A DNA stretch of 64,000 nucleotides from Monodelphis domestica (GCF_027887165.1 NC_077227.1:82668930-82732929); one strand, 5' to 3'; positions 1-11,450 are shown, counted from the stretch's first letter. Made by a program: numbers and translations. The notes: generated from the sequence alone by a model not told the origin.

Positions 1-257
1 ATGCTTCACTCATACATTTTTGCATAGTAAAGAGTCCATGAGGGTCAGAGAAGCTGTCATCCTGGTACTTGAAGATTCACTGCAGATAATCCAGAATTAT
101 TATAACTGAGAGTTGATTAAACAATGTAAAGTAGCCTACCCTAGCTTGTTTCTAATAAAATAAGTGATTATCTATAAATATATTTCAATTTGGATCATCT
201 AAACATTCTTGGGAAATGGGCAACATGCAGGAAAAATTATAATAAATAAAACAATCT
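1..257. other. Unassigned
   Basis: No gene or repeat recognised. Confidence 0.5.
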
Positions 258-467
258 ATGAATGATAGAGCAAGAAAGAGAAAGAGAAGAAGAGGAAGGT
301 GGAAGGGAATGAGAGAAAGAGGAAGGAAAGAACAAAGGAGGGAAAGTAGAGAGGGGGAGAGGGGGAAAAGAGAGGAGGAGAGGGAAAGAAAGGAAGAGAG
401 AAAGCAAAAAGGAAGAGGGAGAAGCAAAGAGAGAGGGAGTGAAGGAGAGAGGAAACTGCAGGGATAA
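258..467 (+). repeat. Purine-only-like GA tract
   Basis: About 200 bases almost wholly A/G on the plus strand. The matching open frames (K/R/E-rich and, in reverse, S/L/F-rich) are composition artefacts. Confidence 0.85.
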
Positions 468-1401
468 GAACAAAATTGTTCAGTCGGTAACTTGATTTTT
501 ATGGGTTAGAAAATTCCATTAATATGTGAGGTGATCAAGAGTCTACAAATCCCAAAGTGCAAAGTGATTCCATAACCAAGATTCCTGATGGGGAGCAGCC
601 TACAGAGCAAATATAATATAAAGGCATTAACAATGTCTTCTTCGCAAGTGATAACTATGAGTTTCATTTTCACCTTTTTGTTCAGCCTCTTATAAATATA
701 AGATACATATAAATATATACATATATTTAAAATATATATTACAGAGGATTTAAAAAGATTTTCAAGTTATACTTCACCAATGACATTTTTAATCTGCCAC
801 CCAGTGTATACATAGATGAATATAAGGGTATTCCACAGACACACTGCCGAAGGCAACTGTCAAGTAGAAAATTCAGTGGAAAGTTTAGCCTGTCTCCAGT
901 TTAACTGAGTTGAGGAATGCTACAAAAACAGGTGTTGTCTGACATAAGCAATAATTATCCTTCACCTTGATGGATGGCAGTTTAATCTGTTCCTTACGTG
1001 GGAGCTGGGTCCCAGCTGACTGACTGAAAACCCAAAATGCAGATGAAATGTTGAGAAGGGTTTATATGTGATGCTCTTTACAAGGCCAGATCTGTGAGGA
1101 AATTGGCTGCCTCTCTCGTGGAAGGTGTAATGATTACCCCTGTCCACTAATCTCTGAAAATCTAGATGGATTATGCATTGCTCTATAACTGTCTGAGCGG
1201 TTTCACAAAGAGATGTTTTTAATGCATTGCTGTTTTTTTAAAAAATCCATTTAATGGGATTAACAGAAAGGGACATGAATAAATGGGATACTCTGATCAG
1301 ATTTGGTGGATCTTATACATTGGGCAACAAAACAAATTACTTAGTCTGAGAAATCACAAGATGATCTGGGCAAGAATCAAGTCACCCTCTTCCAAAGGTA
1401 G
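468..1401. other. Unassigned
   Basis: No gene recognised; AT-rich patch at 695-745. Confidence 0.5.
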
Positions 1402-1487
1402 ATTTGATTGCAAACTCCTTGAAGGCAAGGACTCTTTTTTGCCTCTTTATATCCCTACCACTTAGAACAGTGCCTATCTCATAATTA
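1402..1487 (+). repeat. L2 3' end, left half (resumes at 1736-1770)
   Basis: CAAACTCCTTGAAGGCAAGG and the following ACTTAGAACAGTGCC, continued across the MAR1 by TGCTTAATAAATGTTTATTG. Confidence 0.75.
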
Positions 1488-1735
1488 TTGTTGTTGTTTA
1501 GTCATTTTTTAGTCATGTCCAACTCTACGTGACCCCATGGCAAAGATACTGGAGTGGTTTGCCATTTCCTTCTCCAATTCATTTTACAGTTGAGAAACTA
1601 AGGCTAGCAGAGTTAAGTGACTTGCCCAGGGTCACATAGCTTATAAGTATCTAAGGTTGGATTTAAACTCAGGAAGCAGAGTCTTCCTGACTCCAAGCCC
1701 AGCACTCTCTCCACTGTGCTATCTAGCTATCCCAG
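1488..1735 (-). mobile_element. MAR1-type CORE-SINE inside an L2 3' end
   Basis: Long match to the MAR1 text: ATACTGGAGTGGTTTGCCAT, GACTTGCCCAGGGTCACATA, then the head CTATCTAGCTATCCC. The L2 tail on its left (1402-1487) resumes on its right (1736-1770). Confidence 0.88.
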
Positions 1736-1770
1736 CTCTTAATATGTGCTTAATAAATGTTTATTGGCTG

Positions 1771-3409
1771 CCCAGCAGAGCTTTTCTAAGTGGAAGCTGC
1801 AGGATTTTTAATCCAAAATGTTACTACAGTAGCCACCATTTCCCAATGATGGCAGCTCTTCTAAAAAAACTTAAAAGCAATGCCATCACTGGACAAGACT
1901 TCCCCCCCACACCCCCTCCATGTCTTGAGGCAGATTCTACTTGAGCAGTTAGAACTTATTTGATTTACTGGGTCAGGGAGGCAAGATGAATGAGGTCTTG
2001 GTAGTTTTTTGGGAGATCTTTCCATGAGAGAATGTCAGTCTCATCACAATGTCAGAGATGGACCTTGCTGAAGGCATTTCCCAGAAGGAAGTATGACCCT
2101 GGCTAACTTGGAGATGTTCTAGGGAGCCTTTGGAGCATGTCTAGTTGGACTAATATGGATTCCTCTATAATTCCCACCATGGAGGTGGAGGTAGCTTCCT
2201 TTAATTCACTGTCTGAATCTTTAAAACTGGCCACACCAAGCTGTTTACTCTCTTCTCCACCATCTTTTTTGGCCGGACTCTTTTTAGCAACTTGGCTGTG
2301 CCCAGCTTGGACAACACAAACTAAACTGGTAAAAGAGGAAAGGCTTGTTTCCCCTGCTCCCTCTCTTTTACTCTGGCTCCAAGAAGAGGGTCTGGGAGTG
2401 TTTGTTTCTTTGGGTTGTTGTACTACAGCATGGGAACCAGGATTTTGAGCAAGATAAGTCCAACGGTGGAGCTAGCTAGAGTTGCAAGGCAAGGTGATCT
2501 AATGTTACTTTTGACAAATGCAAAGTTCACAAAATTATATCATGAACAGTAAAGCAAGGAACATTATGACATTCATCACCTGAAGGCCAGATGAATTATA
2601 TTTCACCATATCTCCCCAGGCTTCTCTGGTACCCTTAAGGAGGATTGGGGGTAGGGTATCTAAGCTCTCAGCAAATTGTTCCAGCCCTCACCAAGGGTGT
2701 TCCTTCCAATTGTAGGAGTGATCTCCTGTGCCCCAGCTCCATTAGCCACTAAGAAGTGGATTAGCTTTTACCCAGAAATATTTACTTCAGTAGATATAAT
2801 CCCAAATATACAAACTTATTCTCTCAACACACCCTCTCCCCTTACATCTCAGTCTCTGAGGGAGGAAAGGGAATTAAGTTCATACCTTAACTCAGTTCCA
2901 ATAGAGCACAGGCCCAGCCAAGTCCAAATCCCCTAGACTTGAATCCCAGGCACGATGTCTTCTCAAACTTCCATGTGCAGCTGGCTTGCTGCAACCACCT
3001 TGTCTGCAATGCTGGCTCCAAAGTTGAAGTCAGGAGAAGAAACTGGGGGAGACAAATAACAGAATAGAAACAAAAACTCTCAAGCCCATTTCTTAAAGGA
3101 TCTAGGGCAAAAAGAGAGGGAGTGGGGGAAGTAAATTTCCTCCCTTTTGCTAGTTCAGTTCATGATGTCCACACTGAGAGCCACATATAAAAGTTACCCA
3201 AAAAAAAGTGGAAAAGAGAATGGAAGTCTCAGTCTTGCCAGTTCTAAATATTTAGACCAACAATTAGAGGAGGTTACCTCCTCCTCCATGGTAGGGGATG
3301 CAGTTCCATGGTAAGCAAACTGGGCATGCTCAAAAGGCATCAAGGGCATCTCCATATTGGAAATGGTAGGGCATGGAGAAGCCTAGGTTACAGAAGGAGG
3401 GAAGGAGAT
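1771..3409. other. Unassigned, possibly diverged repeat
   Basis: Several open frames of 60-100 residues, none resembling a known protein. The stretch 2900-3400 has a composition like an inverted diverged LTR, but I could not identify one. Confidence 0.4.
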
Positions 3410-3525
3410 GGGAAACAAGCATTTATTAACATTTGCTATATATTAAATGTTCCAGATACAAAAATAAACAAGAAACAAGGCAATCCTTGCCATCAAGGGA
3501 CTTAGATTCTAATGAGGGAAGACTT
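3410..3525 (+). repeat. Old interspersed repeat, class uncertain
   Basis: AAGCATTTATTAACATTTGC to TCTAATGAGGGA; the same motif order (feed-in ATTTATTAAGCACC, ending ...CTCACATTCTAATGG) recurs at 15548, 21345, 33650 and 52125, so it is a dispersed family. Confidence 0.5.
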
Positions 3526-4098
3526 ATTTAAAACCTGGGCAGAAAATGACAGAAAAATCCTAAACCTAGGGATTTTGATGAAACTCTGATCATCCCAAAG
3601 TCAAACCAAGTGACTTTAGCAGATGACAGACTATTCAGGAAGGTTAGCCAATCTCCATACTCTCTGACAGCAGGCTAGGAGAATATAAGATTAGTGACCG
3701 TTTTCTATACCTTCATAGGTTTTCTCCAAGGAGTTTCTACCAACCACTCCAACTTGGGATTTCACCCATTGGGATATACAGGGGAGAGAATTACTACTTC
3801 CTGATTTCTTCCCATTATTTAGGTTTTTAATGTGTTCTTTATATATATATATTTCACTATTGAGAGGAATGGAAATGGAGTAGAAGTCAGGCAGCTTTTG
3901 TCATAAGACCAATAGGCATACTAGTTACCCTTTGAGGTAGACCTCCCCATTTATATTGAACCTCGACATACTGCTTCTCTACAGGTAACATTTTACAACT
4001 CCTCTTAATTCTAGTGTCTTCTCTCTGTTCATTATTTCTTATTTATCCTGTATTCAATTTTTTTTTTACTTATTTGTTTGCTTGTTGTCTCTCCCATT
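3526..4098. other. Unassigned
   Basis: Nothing recognised. Confidence 0.5.
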
Positions 4099-4217
4099 AG
4101 ACTATGAATTCCTTGGGGGCAGGGGTTATCTTTTGCCTCTTTTTGTATCCCCAGGGTTTAGCACAGGGCCTGGGTCATAGATTTTAATAAATGTTTATTG
4201 ACTGATTGATTGACTGT
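4099..4217 (+). repeat. L2-type 3' end
   Basis: TTCCTTGGGGGCAGGGGTTA to AATAAATGTTTATTGACTGA. Confidence 0.75.
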
Positions 4218-4679
4218 TTCTAAATTCTCCACTGCTTCTCATCTTCCCAGGACTGACTTGAACCCCAGATCTAGCATTTGTTAATGATATACTTCCAAAT
4301 TAACTGCTTGTCCTCTTACCTGTAGGTCATGTTCTTTGCCATGCTTTCACCTCATAACTATTCCTCTACCACACACATCCTGAGGTTGACCAGGAGAGGA
4401 ACATCTGTTCTAAATATTCTGAATATTTTCTCCCTCTCAACTTCCACATAAGTTCCTAATCTTGAAAAAGTCCTTACTTGACCCCTTTATCCCTTTTAAA
4501 TACAATCTGGTTTTCATCCCCTACCTCCTCTCCATAGGATACTCAGGACTTCACCTTGGGTTGATAGTTGAGCTTTTTCCTTATTTTGTTCCAGACCTAA
4601 GCTTCTAACTCTCTTTTTGGGGGGAGAAGGGGGAAGATTACTATCCCACCCATTTACAGCTGTTCTCTATATTTGTAAT
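4218..4679. other. Unassigned
   Basis: Pyrimidine-rich, no gene or repeat recognised. Confidence 0.5.
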
Positions 4680-4764
4680 GCCCCCATTGAATGTAAGCTC
4701 CTTGAGGGCAGATTTATTTGTTTATACTTCTATTCCTAAGGCTTAGCCCTGTGCTTGACTAGAA
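4680..4764 (+). repeat. L2-type 3' end, degraded
   Basis: TGTAAGCTCCTTGAGGGCAG. Confidence 0.65.
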
Positions 4765-4888
4765 TAGATGTTGTACTTCAGTCATTCAGTTGAGTCCCAG
4801 ACTCTGAGGAACACAGCACAGCAATATTGTCCATGGGATTTTCTTCTGGCCAAAATACTAGCATAGTTGTATGCCCTTGTACAGTGAA
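4765..4888 (-). repeat. MAR1-like SINE, 3' half, cut by an L1
   Basis: GTCCATGGGATTTTCTTCTG and the following ATACTAGCATAG resemble the MAR1 middle. The L1 at 4888 begins where the rest should follow. Confidence 0.5.
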
Positions 4889-5513
4889 TTAAGGCAAATA
4901 TATTTATAACTGTGCTCTTTGTGGTGACAAAAATTTGGAAAATGAGGGGATGCCCTTCCATTGGGGAATGGCTGAACAAATTGTGGTATATGTTGGTGAT
5001 GGAATACTATTGTGCTCAAAGGAATAATAAAGTGGAAGAATTCCATGGGGACTGGAACAACCTCCAGGAATTGATGCAGAGTGAAAGGAGCAGAACCAGG
5101 AGAACAATGTATACAGAGACTGATACACTGTGGTACAATCGATTGTAATGGACTTCTCCATTAGTGATAATGCAGTGATCCTGAACAACTAGGAGGGATC
5201 TATGAGAAAGAACACTATCCACATTCAGAGGGAAAACTGTGGGAGTAGAAACACAGAAGAAAAACAACTGCTTGATTACATGGGTCAAGGAGATATGATT
5301 GGGGATGTAGACTCTAAGTGATCACCCTAATGCAAACATCAACAACATGGAAATGGGTTCTGATCAAGGACACATGTAATACCCAATGAAATTGCATGTC
5401 AGCTATGGGAGGGGTGGGGACAGGGGAGGGAGGAATAGAATATGATTTTTGTAACCAAGGAATAATGTTTGAAATTGACCAAATAAAAAAATAATGTTAT
5501 AAAAAAAGTGATG
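4888..5513 (+). mobile_element. 5'-truncated young-type L1, ORF2 tail plus 3' UTR
   Basis: The plus-strand frame at 4912-5148 ends in GEWLNKLWYMLVMEYYCAQ and onward, which resembles the C-terminus of human L1 ORF2p (EW-KKMWYIYTMEYY). The 3' UTR follows and ends in ACCAAATAAA plus an A-rich tail. It appears to interrupt a MAR1-like SINE at its left edge. No clear target duplication was found. Confidence 0.8.
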
Positions 5514-5606
5514 AGGGGCTGAACCAGCCTAGCTGCTATATGAATAGAAAGGAGTGGATGTGAGAGAAGTTGTAGAGGTAGAATTGAGAAAGCCCAGAAA
5601 CTGATT

Positions 5607-5622
5607 AAGAAATATGTGCCTG
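5607..5622 (+). repeat. Target-site duplication, left copy, of the half-L1 element
   Basis: AAGAAATATGTGCCTG, identical over 16 bases to 8853-8868. Confidence 0.9.
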
Positions 5623-6364
5623 GGGGAGGAGTTAAGATGGAGGCTTAGCAAGCAGCAAAAGTTCAGACCTCAGAAAACCCTTCCTTACCGATTACAAACT
5701 GAATGCTCCTAGGGCACCGAAATTCAAACTGAACAACAGGACAGAGGCAGGGAACCCTCCTTCTGGACTCAAATCAAAAGGTACACCCCCCAAAAGCCGG
5801 AATCCAAGAATACTCGGGTCTAAGGGGAAGGCAGAGGGAAGGTCGCAGGACCTCTCCTTCCCCAACCCAGAGGGCTGAGCCCCCAGTGGCAGCGGGAACC
5901 TCTGAGTGGGCAAGGTGCTGGTTTGGAGGGTCTACCTTGTGAGCCACGGGGCACCGGGCTCAGAGCGTCCAGCGTGGACAACAGGGAGGAAGCCAGGGAG
6001 AGATCTGGGCCGTGGATGGATCCCTCCATCTGGCTCCAGTCTCACTGTTGCCTCGGGGCACATCCAGACCAATCCAGTTGAACATAATCCCATCAGGACT
6101 CCTCAGAGCTCAGGGAGGCGGGCAAAGGCACTGGGGAACCTTTCAGACAGCGGAGAAGCAGCCAGAGAGAACTGAAGAGAGCCTGGGCGGCCCAGCCTTC
6201 CAGGAGTCTTCAGCCTCAGAGCACATATAGCCCAACCCAGTTGAACTTAATCTGATCAAAAGCTTCCAGAGGACAGGGAAGCTAACATTCCTCCTCTAGA
6301 GACTGTACCAAGAGATCTGACAAAGCTCCAAGAGGGAAAACTGACAGCCCCAAAACCAAAAAAA

Positions 6365-7571
6365 ATGAGAGGAGCAAGAGCACAGACAAATACGGGGAGC
6401 AAAGAAGGGGTAAACTCGAGCAAACAACAGAAAAAGAAGAAAGAAATTACAATAGACAGCTTCTGCACAGTTAATGAGCAAATGAAACAGAGGGGGAGGG
6501 ATCAGCAAAGGAAAAATCAGAAATCCCAGCGAATTGGATACAGGCTTTGGAAGAACTCAAAATGCAATTCAAAACACAGTTAAGAGAGGCTAAAGACAAT
6601 TGGGAAAAGAACTTAAAAACTAAGATAAGTCATCTGGAAACAGAGGCACTTGAACTAAAACAAGAAAATAGTGTCTTGAAAACCAAAATCAACCAGCTGG
6701 AAAATGAGGCAAAGGAGATGAAAGAAAAGCAGATGAAAGAAGAGGTGAAGAAGATGAAAGATGACCTCCAAAGAAAATCAGAACAAAAGGAAAAGGATGA
6801 CCAAAAAACTAAGGATGAAATCCGTCTTTAAGAAGCAGAATACAACATCTAGAATCAAGTGACCACACAAGGCAGCAGGGCACTATAAAACAAAACCAAA
6901 AGAATGAAAAAATTGAGGAAAATATGAAGCATCTCATTCACAAAACAGAGGATTTAGAAAATCATTCAAGGAGAGACAATGTAAGAATCATTGGCCTACC
7001 AGAAGACCATGACAAAAGAAAAAGCCTGGACATTGCTTTACAGGAAATTATTAAAGAAAACTGCCCCAATATCCTAGACCAAGAGGGAAAAGTGGAGATT
7101 GATAGAATCCACAGATCACCTCCTGTACTTAATCCCCAACTGACAACACCCAGGAATGTTATAGCCAAATTCAAAAACTATCAGACCAAAGAAAAGATAT
7201 TACAAGTTGCCAAGAAGAAGTCATTCAGATACCAAGGAACCACAGTGAGGATAACTCAGGATCTGGCTGCATCCACACTGAAAAAAAGAAAGGCATGGAA
7301 TATGATATTCCAGAAAGCAAGGGAACTAGGTCTACAACCAAGAATCAACTACCCAGCAAAACTGACTATATTTTTACAGGGGAACGTATGGTCATTCAAC
7401 AAAATAGAAGAATTTCAAGAATTCGTAAAGAAAAGACCAGGCCTGAACAGAAAATTTGATGTCCAAACACAGAACTCAAGAGAATCATCAAAAGATAATT
7501 TTAAAAGTGGGGAAAAAAGAAAAACAAAACAAAACAAAAAAAATTTTAAGAGACTCAATAAGTTAAAATGA
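6365..7571 (+). pseudogene. L1 ORF1 remnant (RNA-binding chaperone), frame-disrupted
   Basis: Three open pieces in different frames. 6365-6583 is a basic N-terminus. 6547-6831 is a heptad-like coiled coil (LETEALELKQENSVLKTKI). 6924-7571 carries the RRM (NVRIIGLPED) and C-terminal domain (PRNVIAKFKNYQTKEKILQ, ARELGLQPRINYPAKL). At least two frameshifts (near 6530 and between 6831 and 6924) break the reading frame. ORF1p normally trimerises through the coiled coil and coats L1 RNA. The C-terminal 215 residues remain fully open, so the decay is moderate. Confidence 0.9.
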
Positions 7572-7734
7572 TAAGAAAAGAGGTCATTGGTAACTCTTAA
7601 AAACTGTTGTTATTACCTGGGCAGCAAAAAGAAGTACACTTAGAGGGAACAGTGACAAACTGTATAGGATGAAAGGACAAGACATAAATAGGTATATAGA
7701 TATATGCATGCAAAAATACATACACATGAGTATG

Positions 7735-7735
7735 C

Positions 7736-7768
<33 letters not shown>

Positions 7769-7771
7769 TAA
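7735..7771 (+). repeat. (TA)n run in the half-L1 inter-ORF spacer
   Basis: TATATA with a single GTA interruption. Confidence 0.85.
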
Positions 7772-8233
7772 CTAGAGCTTAAATAGGTTAATATTAAAAG
7801 AAATGGGAAAAGAAACAAATGGGGGTAAATTTATATGTCATAAAGAAGCTCATGGTGGGAGGGGGGAGAACATCAATACACTGAAAGGTTAAAGAGGTCA
7901 GAGACAGGAAATACTCAACTTTTATGTGCTTTGAAATTGACTCAAAGAGGGAAAAGCAATCCAATCCATTGGGGGCAGAGAATAGATTTGCACCCAATAG
8001 GGGAGTAGAAGGGTAACAAACGGTCTGGTGGGGAGGGAAGCAGTACAAGAGAGTGAGGGGGCGGGAGGTTAATTTTAGAAAGACTACAGGGAAAATAAGG
8101 GGGGGATAAGAAGGGAGGGGGTAGAAAGGGAAGTAAAATAAGGGTGGGAACAAGGGGGATTGTTTAAAAGCAAACATTGGTGTAGAAGGAAATAATGAAA
8201 GAAGAAAAGGCAGGAACAGGAGCAGAAATCAAA

Positions 8234-8342
8234 ATGCTGGGAAATACACAGCTAGTAATCATAACTCTGAATGTGAATGGAATGAACTCACCCATAAAAC
8301 GCAAGTGAATAGCAGAGTGGATTAGAATCCAAAACCCTACCT
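8234..8342 (+). pseudogene. 5' end of L1 ORF2, cut off after about 36 codons
   Basis: Reads MLGNTQLVIITLNVNGMNSP, then IKRK, a stop, and IAEWIRIQNPT: the conserved start of the ORF2 endonuclease domain (compare ITLNVNGLNSPIKRH in human L1). The in-frame TGA is consistent with decay of a CGA codon. Sequence then switches directly to the 3' region of the element. Confidence 0.85.
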
Positions 8343-8852
8343 AAAAGTGGAGGAATTCCATGGAGACTGGAACGACCTCCAGGAAGTGATGCAGAGCAAA
8401 AGGAGCAGAACCAAGAAAACATTGTACACAGAGACTGATACACTGTGGTACAATCAAAGGTAATGGACTTCTCCATTAGTGTCAATGCAGTGTCCCTGAA
8501 CAATCTGCAGGGATCTAAAAAACACTATCCACAAGCAGAGGACAAACTGTGGGAGTAAAAACACCAAGGAAAAGCAACTGCTTGACTCCAGGGGTGGAGG
8601 GGATATGACTGAGGAGAGACTCTAAATGAACATTCTAATGCAAATACCAACAACATGGAAATGGGTTTGAATCAATTACACATGTGATACCCAGTGGAAT
8701 CTCATGTTGGCTATAGGAGAGGTGGTGGGAGGGGGGAGGGAAGAAAAGAAAATGATATTTGTTTCCAATGAATAATGTTTGGAAATGACCAAATAAAATA
8801 ATGTTAAAAAAAAAGAAAAGAAAAGAAAAGAAAGGAAAAGAAAGGAAAAGAA

Positions 8853-8868
8853 AAGAAATATGTGCCTG
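8853..8868 (+). repeat. Target-site duplication, right copy, of the half-L1 element
   Basis: Identical to 5607-5622. The two A's at its left edge could equally belong to the element's tail. Confidence 0.9.
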
Positions 8869-9480
8869 CTATGTGCCAGGAACTGTGGTAGAGGATAGGG
8901 GGAAAAGAAAAAAGTGAAATAGTCCCTGCCCTCAAGAAGTTTATATTTTATATAGACAGACTAGCTATCTATCTATCTAATATATATGTATATATATATA
9001 CATGTATATATAGGGATAGACAGAATATATACAAAATGAAAACATAGTAGTTTTTATGGGAAGGAGCTAGTAACTGAGCAGGGTAGAAAAAGGCTTCATG
9101 TAGAAACTGGAGCTTAACATGAATCATGAAGGAAACTAGAGATACTCAGAGGTAGAAGATAAGAGTGAATGTACCCCAGACATGGGGGTGCAGCTTCCTT
9201 AAAGTCACCGAGACAGAAGATGGAGTGTCACATTTGAGGAACAGTCAGAAGGTCAGCTTGGCTAGATTGTGAGGTAAAGGAAACTGGGAAATTTGCAACA
9301 AAACTAGAAAAATAGGCTAAGATCAAGTTGTGAAAGGCTTTAAATATCAAACAGAAGAGTTTTTTATTTCACCCTAAATGTAATAATTAGCCACTGGAGC
9401 TTACATGACTAGTGATAGTGGGTAAGTTAGAACTTCCTGGAGATTACAATTTGATGAGCAAATAAAAGTTAGGAAAAAAG
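8869..9480 (+). repeat. Old interspersed repeat, host of the half-L1
   Basis: CTATGTGCCAGGAACTGTGG and TCCCTGCCCTCAAGAAGTTT, followed by GAAAGGCTTTAAATATCAAA-type text. The half-L1 target duplication is part of it. Confidence 0.5.
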
Positions 9481-9749
9481 GGAAATGAAAACTATAGAAA
9501 TGAAGACATAATCTTTGGGTAGTTTTTGTCATTCTGAATAATAGTGAACCTGCTTCCATTTTGCAGACTGAATCTTATTCAATTTGATTTTAATGCAACA
9601 ATATTTAGGCGTCAAAAATTTTTCACCCAGAAATAACAAATATGAACAGTCTAGTTGTTTTAGTAATTAAGACAAATTGGTCCAGTCTTTCCCAATTCTT
9701 GTTAATTCTAGTGCCTTCCCTCTTTTGATTATCTGCAAATTTTCCTCTA

Positions 9750-9912
9750 TATAACAGCAGAGTAACTGGCTCATAGTAGGTTTACTGATTGATTGTACAG
9801 AGCTATTTGTATGTCATCTCCCTCATTAAACTATGAGTTTCCAGCAGAGATTGACATTTACCTTGCCTAGCACATAGTAGGGACTCATTAATTTTTATTG
9901 ACTAAGAGTCAA
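9750..9912 (+). repeat. Two adjacent L2-type 3' ends
   Basis: First ACTGGCTCATAGTAGGTTTA, then TGCCTAGCACATAGTAGGGA and a TTATTGACTAA end. Confidence 0.65.
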
Positions 9913-9934
9913 TTGTTCAATCTTCCTTTCTTGA

Positions 9935-10057
9935 TGGATTTACCAATAAATATTTATTGATTCCATTCTATGGTCAAGACATGGCGCCAGGAACTGGGGA
10001 GATCTGGAAGAAAGAGAAATAGGTTAGGAAATATTTATCCTCAAAGAGCTTATAATC
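9935..10057 (+). repeat. Old interspersed repeat, same class
   Basis: AATAAATATTTATTGATTCC to CTCAAAGAGCTTATAATCAT. Confidence 0.45.
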
Positions 10058-10300
10058 ATCAACTGTGATAGGCTTAGCTATTACTGGCAATACAATGATC
10101 CAGGACAATTCTGAAGGACTTATGACAAAGAATGCTATCTATCTCCAATGAAAGAACTATTGGAGTCAGAATGTAGATGAAAGCAGATGATTTTCAAATT
10201 ATTTACTTGGGTTTATAATTTTGGGGTTTTGGTTTCATGAGATTACTCACAAAAATGAACAATATGGATATTTTTTAAAATTACCAAGTTAAAAAGAACT
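10058..10300 (+). mobile_element. Older-family L1 3' UTR fragment
   Basis: Shares GATCCAGGACAATTCTGA, GGACTTATGACAAAGAATGC and AATGAACAATATGGA with the copies at 44031 and 48740. No coding part remains. Confidence 0.75.
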
Positions 10301-10499
10301 TACAACCTCTTTGGGCAGATAAGGTACAAACTTATAGAAATTTAAATTAAAATGAGTTAAATAATAGCAAGAATCTGCCCAAAGCACCACATAGCTAATT
10401 ACCAAATGGACAACACCTGCAATGAATGCCAAGCACTCCAAGAAGAGAGAGGTTATAGTAGGCTGCCTAAAGGAAGGTGGTAATATAGTGGTACAGTTT

Positions 10500-10605
10500 G
10501 TTTGAGTATAAGCTCCTTGAGGTCAGGAATTGTTTTAATTATTTTTTGTATCCCCTAAGCTTAGTACAATGTTTGGCACATAAAAAGTGGCAATATGAAT
10601 TTTTG
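10500..10605 (+). repeat. L2-type 3' end
   Basis: TATAAGCTCCTTGAGGTCAG and GTTTGGCACATAAAAAGTGG. Confidence 0.7.
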
Positions 10606-11111
10606 GATGACTTGGTTTACCTTTCCTTTTGAGAAACCCCAATACTAAGCACACCTATTTTGATTTAAATGTTAAGCATCTTTTTGTTATGGAGGCTTCT
10701 CAATTGGTTGAAAGTTTCCTCTCCTTGGAAGCCCAGCTCCTGGGTTTGACCTTTGTCTTTAATTTGTTATAGCTGACCATTTTCTAATGCCATAGCTGTT
10801 GAGTGTTTAGAGGTTTACACACCTGTTTGTAGTTAGTCTTTGTAAGCTTCCCAAAGGTATAAAGAGACTCTCAGGTCCAGTATCTCTTTGGAGTTGACAC
10901 TTAGCATGGCGTTCTCTCCCAAGGAGGAGTTGGCATTAAGAGCTGTGTCTTCTCCCAGGGATATGGTTCCCAGAGTCTCAGAGCCTTCGGTTCTGTATGG
11001 AATTTGATTTACAACTCTGTGTGGTACCCAGATTAATGAGTCTATCCCTTTATTTTGATTAAAAAGTGAGGTTTCTGACTACTTGGAAGTTCTGAATTAT
11101 CTCCAAGTTAA
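10606..11111. other. Unassigned
   Basis: No coding or repeat sequence recognised. Confidence 0.5.
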
Positions 11112-11450
11112 CAAAAGTGTATAGTGGAAAGAGTACAGGACAGGGAGATGACAAGACCAGAGTTCAGATCATTTCTCATCCTCTTACTATGTTACAATCC
11201 TGGGCAAGACACTCAAACCTGTTTGCCTCCATTTCCCTATGTGTAAAATAATCTGGAAAAGGAAATGACAAACCATTCTAGTATCTTTGCCAAGAAAATC
11301 TCAAGTGGGGTCACAAAAACTCAGGCACAACTGAAAAAGTACATAGTTTATGGGATTATTGTGGGAATCAAGTAAGATAATACACACAAAGCACTTTGGG
11401 AACTTTAAAGGACAATATAAATGTCATTTGCTGCTATTAGTAGTGTTTGG
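11112..11450 (+). repeat. MAR1/CORE-SINE with MIR-like 3' part
   Basis: GAAATGACAAACCATTCTAG, TTTGCCAAGAAAATCTCAAG, then AAGCACTTTGGGAACTTTAA and a GCTGCTATTAG-type end. Confidence 0.75.

Larger units (their letters stand above)
5623..8852 (+). mobile_element. L1-derived element lacking most of ORF2 (half-L1/HAL1-like), full length at both ends
   Basis: The 5' end (GGGGGAGGAGTTAAGATGG) resembles the canonical L1 5' UTR start with its YY1-type AAGATGG motif. It continues through a 5' UTR, ORF1 (6365-7571, broken), an inter-ORF spacer, and only the first 36 or so codons of ORF2 (8234-8342). It then jumps near 8340 to the L1 3' end (ORF2 tail and 3' UTR) and an AAAAG-rich tail. Perfect 16-bp target duplications flank it, at 5607-5622 and 8853-8868 (AAGAAATATGTGCCTG), so the whole 3.2 kb landed as one insertion. 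It sits inside an older repeat whose text resumes at 8853. Confidence 0.9.

Noticed and set aside
2137-2936. Frames of 103 and 86 residues as a small host gene
   Set aside because: No splice-linked exons, no family resemblance, unremarkable composition.
5016-5288. Minus-strand frame of 90 residues recurring at 8288-8503 and 29323-29769
   Set aside because: It is the antisense of the L1 ORF2 tail and 3' UTR; it recurs because the L1 copies recur.
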